NCBI RefSeq assembly: GCF_963855985.1
Contig: NC_087092.1
Coordinates: forward strand, 17,174,001 to 17,238,000
Direction of reading: 5' to 3'
Source: Ostrinia nubilalis
Lineage: Eukaryota > Arthropoda > Insecta > Lepidoptera > Crambidae
Length of the DNA: 64,000 bases
The stretch's first letter is position 1; every line of letters starts with the position of its first letter. Shown here one piece after another: positions 47,908 to 58,967 of this stretch. Below the pieces are notes generated by a model. It ran no database searches. It worked only from the letters and a program-made list of their open reading frames with translations, and had not been told where the DNA came from. The translations under genes were made by a program, and so were the position numbers.

Positions 47908-48000
47908 CCATAAGTGTGGCTTAGTGGCGAGAAAGCTGAACACTTCTAAAGGTTCAGGATTCGATTCCCAGGTGGTTACGTATCACTTTGCTTATTGCAC
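47905..48000 (+). repeat. tRNA-derived SINE-like head
   Basis: The A box TGGCTTAGTGG (47917-47927) matches the consensus. A B box GATTCGATTCC follows (47958-47968). The flanks do not close into a tRNA acceptor stem. Confidence 0.6.
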
Positions 48001-48889
48001 TTTGATCACGATATTTCCAGCTTGAATTAATCTGATTTCCCGAATTAATTAGGATCAATTTTGTGCTTTAGTTAAAATAATTTCAAAGGCTCGGGAACAG
48101 AGCCTTTAGAAACCCAATGGAAGGAAGTGTAAAAATTCAATTATAAGCCCCAACACCAATCACAGCATCTAAACGAGCGCTATTTATTCCAGTAAAACCT
48201 TGCAAATAAATCTATCACAAAAACTTTCCATTAAACCTCACTTTAGCTAAGACACAAAAAAACATATTCCCAAAAAAGTTCCTCACTTCCACCACACTCA
48301 CAAATCAAGTTACACTTAACTCAAGAGGGGTACAAAAGACCCGAAAATCGGGCGAAAAAAGGGGGGCGAAAGACGCATAACAGTAACACATTTTCGTCGC
48401 AAGGCTAACGATTCGAAGTGAACTGTCCCATAAATCCTGCGCCTGATTGATACATGGCGGTGGGATGACGCCCATTCTGTAATTTAGTGCCCACTCCGCC
48501 CCCCAGACTTACAGATACGAAGACTTTTGTTTTGCATTAATTCCTTTTGCTGCTATCCGATTTGTTTTTAAAGCGGGGTTCTGATGGGACTCGCGCTGGG
48601 GAGATTGATGGTTTGATGGGAGATATGAAAATTAATGCGGTTGCAATGGAGTGAAAATTATAACTATATTTTTGTACTTCATCTTTCTCAAGGCTCTATA
48701 TCATGTAGTATGTTCAATTTTGCCATATCACGTGTAAATTCACGTCATTACTAAAGAGTAATATTGTGAAGCGATCATTGAAATCGAATGTCACTTTGTC
48801 TACGACGGATAGAGAAACAGAGATTGATTTAAATATTTTGACGTTTAAGAACTTGTGAGCCATTTCATTTTTTATAAAAGTTTTCTTAA
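48001..48889. other. intergenic, nothing recognised
   Basis: Mixed composition with a GC-richer stretch at 48330-48510. No ORF or family. Confidence 0.35.
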
Positions 48890-49083
48890 CTCAAAGGTGA
48901 CTGACTGACATAGTGATCTATCAACGCACGCACAGCCCAAACCACTCTGGACGGATCGGGCTAAAATTTGGCATGTAGGTAGATGTTATGACGAGGCATC
49001 AGCTAAGAAAGGATTTTACGAAACTCCACCGCTAAGGGGGTAAAACGGGATCCACGCGTACAAACTCGCGGGCGGCCGCTAGT
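48890..49083 (+). mobile_element. Helitron 3' terminal fragment
   Basis: The sequence GGATCGGGCTAAAATTTGGC, TAAGAAAGGATTTTACGAAA, GGGGTAAAACGGGATCCACG, then CGCGGGCGGCCG and CTAGT (49079-49083) is the common 3' region of lepidopteran Helitrons. The 5' end is not recognisable. Confidence 0.8.
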
Positions 49084-49468
49084 GTATTATAATAGTACCA
49101 TTTGAAGGAACCAAATAAAAAGTAACTCACACCAAACATTAGTGTACATTTTCAGTTCCCACAGCCGTCAAACGAGCTGTCACATAACAAAAGCAAAGAT
49201 TCGCTACAAAGCCAGGTCCAGCGCAGAAAAGCGCCTAATTTCGCACACAGGGCCGCATTCAGCCTCCTTGAAAGCTAATCTTAGGACAAAAGCTTTATTA
49301 AAGCCCGCCCCCGGGTGTGGGACGAAGCAGCATTGTTTATTTTAATTTTTTCGCCTCGCAGAACCACTGTCTGCTGTTTGTTCCGTAAGGAGGTGTGTAT
49401 AGGGCGCTCTAGAAAGTTTTGTTTATTAAGGTTATTGTTACTAGATGAATTGAGAAAGAAAATTTAAT
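49084..49468. other. intergenic, nothing recognised
   Basis: Mixed composition. A 67-codon plus-strand frame (49142-49345) lacks any recognisable feature. Confidence 0.35.
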
Positions 49469-49582
49469 GCCCGTTTTCACCATCAATCCCTAATTTTTAA
49501 GTGACCCCTATGGTAACACATAACAGGAATTTTGTTTTCATAGGGGTCACTTAAACATTAGGGATTGATGGTGAAAACGGTC
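49469..49582. mobile_element. MITE, CCCGTTTTCACCATCAAT family, copy 2
   Basis: GCCCGTTTTCACCATCAATC at the left and its complement at the right (GGTGAAAACGG) enclose a nearly palindromic 114 bp with AGTGACCCCTATG / CATAGGGGTCACT arms. It is related to 32333-32427. Confidence 0.88.
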
Positions 49583-50393
49583 ATAAGTCTCTCAAGGAAC
49601 TGCACTGTAGATGTTTTTCGTCATGTTTAATCGCAGAATGATAATTATGTAGAGATACCATTTAAACTTTAAGTCCACTTTTGCATGCATGCCGTGGTAA
49701 ACTAAAACTACACTTAATTGATGAGATATACTCGTGAAGTGTAAAACAATATATCGTGTAGGTAGCATTGTACCTACGAGGTAGTTGGTACTACGACTAC
49801 GACGCATAATGCGTAGTATGTCTGTAGCATCCTATGTTAGCTAAGTAATAAACTACAACTGCAATTTTGTATTCCTTTTATCAGTTTTGTTTGGTAACTA
49901 AAAAGAGTACCTATTAATTTATCTATCTACAATTTTATACGCTACTTGAGAACGTATAGCGAAGTGATGACGATCTCGATTCCGAGTCGAATTCCATATT
50001 ACCGTAGTTTAAAGGCACTTACTGTAGTAGCTCGTATTTTAATACCTTAAGAACTTAAAATACATCTTTATGTAACAAAAAAACTTATGTAACCGTCAAC
50101 AGCACACCCTGTATCCCAAGTTGCAGTCTCGAAGTGATATGCAGTTCATTTTCAGCGACCGCGGATTAGCAGCGACGCGTGCGCGCAGACGATGCGGTCG
50201 CGAGGACTCGGATAATTAATATTTTTACAGCTACAAACATAATTTGTGCACTTGAAACAAAACAATGACCAAACGGACAGTTTTGCAACATCTCCAACTC
50301 ATTTTCTTTGGCTACTCTTAACAGGGGATTGTACAGTTGAAAACATTAGACTGTATTTTTGTGGCAAAACTGCATCTAAGTACTACAACTACT
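49583..50393. other. intergenic, nothing recognised
   Basis: AT-rich apart from a CpG-rich patch at 50145-50210. Confidence 0.35.
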
Positions 50394-50629
50394 TGGCTAG
50401 ATTGCACCATCTTACTTTAACAGTTCGTTTCAGCCGAATGACGTCCACTGCTGGACAAAGGCCTCCTTCAAGGTTTTCCACAATGAACGGTCCTGCGCTG
50501 CCCGCATCCAGACTCTTCCCTACTACTTTAACAGTTTAACTATAACAATCACCGGCGTTTTTTGTATGGAATTTGACAGGTTTTTGACGTTTGTTATAAT
50601 CAAAGTAAGATGGTGCAACTCATCCTTAA
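50394..50629. mobile_element. MITE (GCTGAGTTGCACC family) interrupted by an RTE LINE
   Basis: The left end GGCTAGATTGCACCATCTTA and right end TAAGATGGTGCAACTCATCC are complementary. The RTE copy at 50426-50523 sits in the left arm. Confidence 0.85.
50426..50523 (-). mobile_element. 98-bp RTE LINE insertion inside a MITE
   Basis: The exact 13-bp duplication TACTTTAACAGTT lies at 50413-50425 and 50524-50536. The insert starts CGTTTCAGCCGAATGACGTC, the complement of the RTE 3' end of the GAAC-tail group. The order of events is MITE first, LINE second. Confidence 0.92.
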
Positions 50630-52019
50630 TATATTACAGTATTTAGCTTGTTATGCTTGTATTGGTACAAAGTAAAATTTACAATATTTTGGTCTGTTTC
50701 ACAAAAACCGTTCACAAAATAAATTAATTTCCAACCAAAAAATTTACACTAAGTATTAATTTTTAAATCCCAAAGGGCCTTGAGAAACTGTTTTAGATAG
50801 GTACCTAATGTTTGGTCAAAAAACTATCGTAAGTTAGGGTTATGAAAGAAAAAAACCAATGCTATGTTATGTTTCTGTAAAAACTTTCTGTAACAGACCG
50901 AATCTAACAAAATCTACATAGAAAGAAAGAAAAAAAAACATTTATTTTGCTTCTAACTTAAAAAATATAACACACAGATAATAAAAGTAAGTACAAGTGG
51001 TTAGAACCAAAATTGGCCACCGCTCAGCATGGGTCATGCTCTGAAGTATTAAAACATAGCTGAACAAAAAATTATCCATGGCTTATAAACAGACAAAAAG
51101 CTAATAACTTTATTTCATGATAAGGTTCCAGCATCATGCAGTAGATAAGCTAAGGGCTTCATTACACCCACGACAATGGATGGGGCGCCAACAAATCAGC
51201 GCTTGAGTGATTTGTAGTCGCTCAGCATTCTGTGCTACGCGAACTTGTGCGAAGAAAGTTTCTTTTTCAGCCAAGGAAAATACGATACAATCACAAAAAA
51301 TTCACTAGCTTTAATGTCACTGGTGAATTTCCACCAGTAAGTTTTCAATTTCAATATTTTCATAAGATTGTGTGTATTTGTGCTGCTTTTTTCAACACTG
51401 ACCCACATCACATCATGGTCCCTATGCAGTGTAGGAAAATAAATTTTGTACCTATTAGGACCTGAAAAATATCTTTAAAGTATTATGTACTGATGGTAAA
51501 TAAATGATTGTATTGTATATTGATGATATGTAAGTAAACGATAGTGTGTCCAAAGCCGACATGTAGTGTAGATCTCATTGATAAAGCTTCAAGAAAATTC
51601 GTATTTAAGCAGTAAAATCACGATTTAATTGATCAGTTGTATCATAAATTGAAAACATTTCTTGAATCTTTTAATTTTTTTGAATTATAAAGTGTAACTT
51701 GCGTATCATATTTTTATTGGTTGTTATTTTCTAATATTGACTCTAGTCTACAAAGTTATACCAAGGATTTAATCATCGTCAATTTTAAATAGAGAATTTT
51801 GTATCCGTAACCTTACATCCCAATCCATAATAAATCACGATACAAACAGACAGACAGCCCGTCGACTGATTTTATTCCGGTTAAGTCGGCGGACCGCGTC
51901 TGTGTTTTATAACCCTTACTTTATGACATTTACGTAAACGCCTTGCGTAGAGCGTGAGTTAAATCTTCAAAACAACATATTTTTACTAAGGGAACAGGTT
52001 TACTTGTAAATAAATTGAT
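50630..52019. other. intergenic, no gene recognised
   Basis: AT-rich. ORFs at 51232-51465 and elsewhere show no domain. Confidence 0.35.
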
Positions 52020-52110
52020 GGTTAATTTGGCACAGTGGCTGGATGCTTGTTTGCTATGCCAGGTCCCGGGTTCAATCCTCGTATTGTTTGGTAATTTCTA
52101 TAAAAATATT
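52020..52110 (+). repeat. tRNA-derived SINE-like head
   Basis: A box TGGCACAGTGG (52028-52038) matches the consensus TRGCNNAGYGG. B box GGTTCAATCC lies at 52069-52078. An AT-rich tail follows. It differs from the SINEs at 5480 and 31564. Confidence 0.6.
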
Positions 52111-52562
52111 AAGTACCTCTATGCTTATTTAACAGTCTAGTATTTAGCTTTACATAATTCAGAAATAGAGCGTTGTCTTAAATGACCAAAATTATTTTTT
52201 CATTTATGGGCCTAATATGAGACATTTAGCGAGTGTTCACCATAGCATAAAGAATGTTACTAGTTGATTAATTACTTATTTATTCAGGATACTGATTTAT
52301 TATGATATAAGGGCATTTCTCTGTAAGCTCGTACAGGTCCCATACAAATTCTGTCCTGGCAATTATTTTTAACATTTTCCAAAAAACCGTGATCCATTTC
52401 AAAGAAAATTGACTATTATTTTAGTTAGATAAGGAGTCCCACTGAAATTATTAATATTTTCCGAGTTATTAGCGATTTTCCAAAAAATCATGACAGGGGA
52501 CTGTTAATTGAGACAGAGGACTGTTATACTTTAAGAAAAAGTCATTTTAAATTGATAAATTA

Positions 52563-53855
52563 CACTGGTCAACAAAAAAAATAAAATTGTTTGTTTCCTG
52601 TGATTTTTTTTCTGTTTCTATCTCAAATTGACGCATATTTTTTAAATATGGCAACAGTTTTTCTCTAACAGCTTTTGTTTTTAAGTTATAGCTCTCTACC
52701 CTTATTTAATATTTTTACTTAAATTTTTGATTTAATTGGACAAAAAAATATATTTTATTGGTGTTTTCGATATTGCTTCGTTATGAAGATGTTGTGTGCT
52801 TAATCCAGATGGCTTCTGCTATGTTTGTGGTAAATATAATATTTGAAAAACATCGAAAACCTCTATCGGACTTGATGAAAACTGCGTAACATCGACACTT
52901 TCATATAAATATTTGAAATTAAGTAATCAAGACCACAAATGGATCATTTGTGTTCTGAGAATAGGTAACATCTTTTAGGCCAACAAGGGGCTACACAAAA
53001 TTCCCGTCCCATGTGTCTCTGGAATAGTCGTAACAAACAATAGCATCGGTTACAAAAAAATTGACCAGTGCGGCTTCCCGAACACACAAAAATTTTATAA
53101 ACGTTTCTTTAGTTAGCCAAGACCGTATCACCGTACTTCCACCACTTTATATTAAGCTCGGCATCTTGAAACATTTTGTGAAGGCGCTTGACAAAAGTGA
53201 CGAATGTTTTAAGTTTCTTTCACGCAGTTTTTCAGGATTAAGCACAGAAAACTTAAAAGCTGGTAATTTTTGATGGGACTCACATTAGGCAACTGGTGAA
53301 TGATCGTAATTTTAAGAAATCAATGAGTGAAGTCCAGTCCTAAGCTTAAAATGTTTTTTTTTTTTATTATAAGTAATTTCCTAAGCAAAAAGAGATTGTT
53401 GAGCGCATGTTATCCAACTTGCAAGAGCTAGGGTGCAACATGGGCATAAAAATACACTTCATGTATTCGCATTAACATCGATTTCCACAAAATGTGGGTG
53501 ATTTTAGTGAGGAGCAGGATAAAAGTTTTCATTGGAATTTTCTGACAGTGGGAGAAGGTTATCAGGGGCGTGGTGCTCATATATGAATGGCAGACCATTG
53601 CTGGAGTTTGCAACGAGATCTACTTAAACTTGCCTATTCAAGAAAATCTTAAAAAAGATCATTTGCTAGTGTTCAATAGAAATTTTATTAGCACAATGTA
53701 TAATTTTTCGTAATTTTTTGTCAAAATAATAAAATTCTATATTTTAAAAAGTAAAGCTGTTGGCGATCTCCCAGTATTTTTTTCATAATCAGGGCCATAG
53801 AAATACCCAATAACAGAAAAAAAATTAAAGGAAAAAAAACATGTGTTGACCAGTG
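52563..53855 (+). mobile_element. nested 1.3-kb transposon with CACTGGTCAACA ends
   Basis: The perfect 12-bp inverted repeat CACTGGTCAACA / TGTTGACCAGTG bounds 1293 bp. It contains the decayed coding region at 52802-53650. A target-site duplication is not clear, so the superfamily is left open. Confidence 0.8.
52802..53650 (+). pseudogene. decayed transposon-borne gene, FCYVCG-finger arthropod repeat family
   Basis: Conceptual pieces in two or three frames line up as one broken protein: GFCYVCGKYNI near 52811, LSNQDHKW near 52920, LPPLYIKLGILKHFVKALDK (about 53138-53200), FDGTHIRQLVNDRNF near 53269 just after a frameshift, then MGIKIHFMYSH and FPQNVGDFSEEQ (about 53440-53520), GYQGRG and MADHCW. 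I recall a protein with this order of motifs (an N-terminal Cys pair finger, PPLHIKLG, HFLHSHL, GDVSEEQGERFHQD, MMADYCW) as a high-copy, uncharacterised family in aphids and other arthropods. Several stops and at least one frameshift make this copy dead. Its place between perfect terminal inverted repeats suggests the family is part of a mobile element. Confidence 0.7.
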
Positions 53856-54127
53856 TTATTTATTATTTTATAGCAAATCAATAGTTAACAAAATGTCTTT
53901 ATAAAAAATTAACAGAAATAACAACTTTCCTTAATAAACATTCGTATCAAAAATTAACCTTAACCTCTGAGGCACTGAATTCCGAGTACCACCCGTTCCT
54001 GCTATTTCATCATCAAATCTTTGAGGGGAATTTGTGGTCAATTCAGGTTCAGCAGATTAAAGATTTTCCGTTATAATGCTCACAAGAACCACTGTTGCAA
54101 AAGCAGCTGATACTTTTCATTGTTAGT

Positions 54128-54343
54128 CATCAACATCATTTCAGCACTGGACGTCCACTGCTGAATATAGGCCTCCCGCCCTCCCCCAATGACTTCCACA
54201 TCGCACAGTTGGTAGAGCGGCCTGCATCCAACGCCTTCCTGCTACCTTTATGAGGTCGTCGGTCCACCCACAAGGTGGCTCGGTGTCGCTTGTCTCTCGC
54301 TGCGTTTTCCGGTACATGGCCTCTACTCCAGAACCTTGCTGCC
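54128..54343 (-). mobile_element. RTE LINE insertion, minus strand, 11-bp duplication
   Basis: TCATTGTTAGT is duplicated at 54117-54127 and 54344-54354. The insert reads CATCAACATCATTTCAGCAC, then the complement of the RTE 3' coding end. The frame is broken. Confidence 0.92.
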
Positions 54344-55239
54344 TCATTGTTAGTGTTTTATATTTATTTGAAAAGCCGAGGATGGACCAGGAATAAATAC
54401 TTGCGACCTGATGCACATATTAGTGCAATTTCAGGCAGAGGACTGTTGCCAGGGGACTGTGTATTTCGGCTAGATTTTACAATATTTACGAAAATGATGT
54501 TAAATGGTGTTTTAAGAATCTACCGATCAATTGAGACATAAATATTATATCAATTTATACTTTATTTAGAGATTATTAAGTAATTAACATGCATATTATG
54601 ACTTACCAGAGGACTGTGTGTGGTGGCGATTCAAGCGCGTGTTCACCTCACAAATAACGCTCTGACACAAAAAAAATAGGCATCTCAACGCCGCATTCGG
54701 CAAGGTTGCCTATTTTATAGCAATTGCATTTCATTTCACTCAAAAAAAACATCGTAACTATTATAGTTTTTTTATATTATGAATTTAAATTTTTGGCAGG
54801 GGACTGTATTAAAATTCTGGGGACAAAGTTTACAGGAGTTTACTAAATAAATAAAATGGTAATGAGAGCTTGTTTTACGAAAATAATATAATTTCATTAT
54901 TATTCTTTATGCTATGAGCTGCCAGATGTATGTAGTTTCAATATCTTCTTCGTAAATCTCATTTCTAGGCGGAAATGCAGTGATGGGGACAGCCAGGGGA
55001 CTGTATTTTTCGGGCTTCAATCGAGTCTAGAAAAAAGCTAGAAATAGTTATGGTTCTAAAAACAAAGGGCCCGTAAAGTTTTGGGTATAAAGTTTCATTA
55101 CAAGTGTGTTTTTTTAAAATATTTTAATTGCTTTTTGAAAAAATCGGCCGGGACAGCCGATTACGAGCTTACAGAGAATCGCCCATATACATATATATGA
55201 TATATTCAGGATATTAATTTCAACATTATAACACCTTAA

Positions 55240-55821
55240 CACTTGAGGACTCGCGCCTTAATTTGTAACATTCATACTCGCTACCGGGTGCGCTGGACCC
55301 AGTATATAAAATCCTATGTATTTTTCAAAAACTCTTAATAAAGTGAAAACTACTTTATTAGAAGGATAATAAGATATAAACAAAGACAAAATAATAAACC
55401 AAATAGTCATATTTATTGCCTTTTTCTAAAATAACAACTTATTTAAAAAATGGAAGGTTTTTTTGGCAAAATGAAGGTTATTTATGAAAATTTTGTAATT
55501 AATTATTTAAAAAAATACCTTGTTTATTTTCGTAAACTACTATGATTTGCCTACTTATACCAATTAACAATTAATGAGAAATTTGTATAGAACATTAAAA
55601 AAAACACTTTGTTTACCGGGTCCAGTGGACTCAAAAACACATTTTTCGTCTGTAGCAATCACATGCAGTGGGCTATTTGACGATTATGACCGCTATTGGC
55701 CGTGCTACAATGTCGTGGAAAGGTACTAAGAGCGACAACATCGCAAACGTCAAACTTTAAAAGTTATTACACAAATATTGAAGAACTGGGTCCGTTAGAC
55801 CCATTAGCGAGTCCTTAAGTG
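55240..55821. mobile_element. piggyBac-like MITE, 582 bp, TTAA duplication
   Basis: TTAA flanks both sides (55236-55239 and 55822-55825). Ends CACTTGAGGACTCGC and, reversed, CACTTAAGGACTCGC differ at one base. Near-palindromic GGGT(G/C)C...GGACCC blocks occur near each end (GGGTGCGCTGGACCC about 55287; GGGTCCGTTAGACCC about 55789) and inside (GGGTCCAGTGGACTC about 55618). No transposase is encoded. Confidence 0.8.
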
Positions 55822-55825
55822 TTAA

Positions 55826-56058
55826 AGTTAGTACTTCTTGCTTCGAATGCTCCAATCGAACTGCTGTCCGACGGCATGCCAGCGATAAGGCAACTTCCCC
55901 TTCCATTCGTCAAAGTCAACCGGCTCAAAACGACTTAGGTTTAAAGAACATTTATTTCTCATTAAAAACATTACAGTCACTTACATGAGAAATTAACAAA
56001 TTTTATATAGGTAGATAATTATCGACAGCATGCCCCGGAAGTAGTCAAAATCAATACT
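55826..56058. other. spacer, nothing recognised
   Basis: Mixed composition between a piggyBac-like MITE and an RTE insertion. Confidence 0.35.
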
Positions 56059-56070
56059 TAAATAACAATT

Positions 56071-56251
56071 CGTTCGTTCGTTCGTTCGTTTCAGCCGAAA
56101 GACGTCCACTGCTGGACAAAGGCCTCCCCCAAGGATTTCCACAAAGACCGGTCCTGCGCCGCTTGCATCCAGGTACCTCCCGCGACCTTCACCAGATCGT
56201 CGGTCCACCTAGTGGGAGACCTGCCCACGCTACGTTATTACATATACGTTA
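56071..56251 (-). mobile_element. RTE LINE insertion, GTTC(GAAC)-tail, 12-bp duplication
   Basis: TAAATAACAATT is duplicated at 56059-56070 and 56252-56263. The minus-strand insert has a tail of five CGTT/GTTC units (56071-56089), then the complement of GGCTGAAACG and the RTE 3' coding end (GACGTCCACTGCTGGACAAA). Confidence 0.93.
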
Positions 56252-56263
56252 TAAATAACAATT

Positions 56264-57380
56264 ACTTGATTTTTATTTCTAAAATACTAAATAAATACTA
56301 GGGTTAGATGATCCCTGCAAAAACCATTAAAGCATCAATACAGCCTAATACAATTGATCATACAATAGGGAGATATACATAGATAGAGTTTAAAATGCAC
56401 TTACATAACCAACAATTTTGACGAGCGAGTAATATTTTCCACAAAACAATGGCGATCATGTTTCAGCAATCACTCATACAAATCAATCTCGTAATGTTGC
56501 AACAAAAGATATCAAATTATTATGAAATGATCCGTCAAAATGGACCATTGTTACACATTTTATTACCTTTCGCATAGGTATTTTGAAGCCATCATCGCGT
56601 AGTTGTTATTCAATTTTGGACCTAATGGTATGGTAATTTACAGAGGTTTCTCACGGTGTAAGTATGGGCCACTAACGATATATCAAAAAAATTAAGAACA
56701 ATGACATAATGATACAGGACAGAATTGGAACAAATTAAAAACCACTTAAGAACTCAAATAACTGTTCTGATCTAGATTATTCGAAAACGAAACTCGACTA
56801 TAACAAAATAAAGTGTCTATTACATATGCTTTCGCTAAACTTAATGATTTGGTATGGAACCAATCCCAAAAGATAGGGTTAAAAAGAGTTTTAGCTTTCA
56901 TTATGACGATTAACTCCCCTCTAAACGAAGGTATAAGTACAGGAATTCTACCATGAAAACATTCATGAAATGTAATAAACACTTGACTCTTAACTTTTTA
57001 TTCTTGCAGAAATGGACAAATTACTGTGTCCACTATGCTCTTAAATACGTGACACATTAATATTATTTTAAATATTTTTATTATTACACCAATGGATACC
57101 AAAATAGAGTCGCACTCAATCTGACATTTTAGCTTTCAATAATTTAAACTGTAAGTGATGAAGCTCTAGAGATAGAACTTTTGTAAGTTCTAGCAGCTTT
57201 GTTGTACACTCTAGTGTCAGACATCAAAATTAATAAATTACACGAGCTCTAATTGACAAATAATAATCAGCAAACTTGGCACAGAGTCTGCCCGTGAGTA
57301 GAATGAACTGTAGGCCTCACAGTAGTATAGCTAACATAGAAGAAACGGTTGACTTTGTGGAGATATTTTAAAGATTTCCT
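56264..57380. other. intergenic, no gene recognised
   Basis: AT-rich, with only short random frames. Confidence 0.35.
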
Positions 57381-57389
57381 ATTGAAATA

Positions 57390-57502
57390 ATATGGAAGGC
57401 GCTGGATGCAGGCTTCTACCAACCGGCAATTGTTGAACTCATTGGGGGAGGCCTATGTTTAGCAGTGGACGTTCTATGGCTGAAATGATGGTGATGATGA
57501 TG
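57390..57502 (+). mobile_element. RTE LINE insertion, GAT-tail, 9-bp duplication
   Basis: ATTGAAATA is duplicated at 57381-57389 and 57503-57511. The insert is GGAAGGCGCTGGATGCAGGC ... CATTGGGGGAGGCCTATG ... (GAT)n. Confidence 0.9.
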
Positions 57503-57740
57503 ATTGAAATATCTAACGTGTAACAATGATCCAAAAAGAAAATGTTGTTATTATAGATATATCCAAAGACAATATTCTGATAAAGTCTTGGCTCCTGGGC
57601 CACCACAATTCCAAGACCTGTACTTTTCATAGAAATCATTAGTTTAGCAAATACATTTATGTAATTTTTCAGGATAAAATCATTACTGAAAACATCATTA
57701 GAGTCGAGGACACTTAATGAAAAATCTTCGCACAGTCAAT

Positions 57741-57874
57741 CATCATCATCATCATTTCAACCATAGGACGTCCACTGCTGAACATAGGCCTCCCCCAATG
57801 ACTTCCACATCGCACGGTTGGTAGCGGCCTGCATCTAGCACCTTCCTGCTACCTTTATCAAGTCGTCGGTCCAC
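57741..57874 (-). mobile_element. RTE LINE insertion, GAT-tail, 10-bp duplication
   Basis: CACAGTCAAT is duplicated at 57731-57740 and 57875-57884. The insert starts (CAT)n, TTTCAACCATAGGACGTCCA, the complement of the 3' end. Confidence 0.93.
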
Positions 57875-58169
57875 CACAGTCAATATTCTGCCTTAAATTT
57901 TCTGTCTTAGCTGTTCTAGCTGGACTGTAGCTGTAGGCTGTGGTTAACAACTAACTGCATTACTTCGCTCGCTTCTTGAATTTTCATTTTAAATCAAACA
58001 AGGCGCAGTGTATTGTGAATTGGAATTACTACAACTGATTTTTAATTGAATAAATGGCTTACAGTTTAATCTTTGGACAGAGTTTTAATTGATTTTCAAA
58101 ATATTTAACTTTTTATAAGAATTTTATGATTTAAATAAGTACTAAAAATATCATTTTATTTATTATAGT

Positions 58170-58937
58170 TGCAACGGGGCGTCTTAGCTAGCTCAGTCTG
58201 ACACCCCGCTGTTTAGTACTAAGTCCCAGTTCGCCTTCTGCGATGAGGGATGTGTACCTATCCAGGATGCCTACAGGGATATTTGACCAAGGAAACGCAC
58301 AATCAATAACACAATGGCACTTTATAATCTAGGTTCCACAATGGTTTACTTATTCTAGTTTCACTGACTCTAAATCGCTATCGTTTAATAATGAGCAAGT
58401 TTACAAGTACTTTACAAGTTATATCACAATTTACTAATTACAACAAGAGGAATAACGACGCGCCCGGTTCGCGTCCCGTTAGCTAGCTTTCGTATCCGCG
58501 AGAGGGGCGGCGCCCTGTGCGAGGTTTATCGAGTGTTAGTCTGGATACTTATAACTAGGGGGGTAGGATGTGGTCCGATTAGCTCGAGCCAGAGACCGAA
58601 GCCTCAATAGTGAGCGCGACCACTGGGGAAAGGCGTTGGACCTACGGGGCGAGGGGGTGTGAAGTTCAGGAAGGGTGGCAGCAGGATTGCTACCGCGGGT
58701 TCGGGATGAGTATCTCATGCACTACTCGGTAAGGACGAGAACCGGTTGGCTATCAACGATAGAACGTCTCGACACGACGCTTTATGGCAAGCCGCGGATT
58801 AATGACGAGGTATCGGATCAAGCCAAAGTCGAACAGTTAGGGTTAGTAAGGAACAATGTGGATAGCTATTCGCTAGGGACTCTTTGCAATGCAGCCGAGG
58901 GAACGATAGACGCGCGCGCGAACGTCTGGCTGTTACA
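58170..58937 (-). mobile_element. candidate LTR (solo or 3' LTR of a retrotransposon)
   Basis: On the minus strand the block starts TGTAACAGCCAGACG and ends ...CCCCGTTGCA, giving TGTAAC...GTTGCA ends typical of gypsy-type LTRs. It is GC-rich and unlike the AT-rich DNA that begins at once beyond 58170. The 30 bp between it and the Jockey poly(A) are GC-rich too, so the Jockey element may have inserted into this retroelement. No target-site duplication, primer-binding site or polypurine tract is evident. Confidence 0.4.
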
Positions 58938-58966
58938 ATGGCTCCCGAGCGAATGCTAGGCGCCCG

Positions 58967-58967
<1 letters not shown>

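Larger units (their letters stand above)
52311..55184. mobile_element. 2.9-kb DNA transposon with repeated CAGRGGACTGT motif and nested inserts
   Basis: The ends GGGCATTTCTCTGTAAGCTC (52311) and, reversed, GGGCGATTCTCTGTAAGCTC (55184) match in 21 of 23 bp. Flanks are TATA-like on both sides. CAG(A/G)GGACTGT occurs seven times: 52494, 52514, 54436, 54450, 54607, 54797 and 54994. Two other elements (52563-53855 and 54128-54343) lie inside; without them the element is about 1.4 kb and has no transposase frame. Confidence 0.75.
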
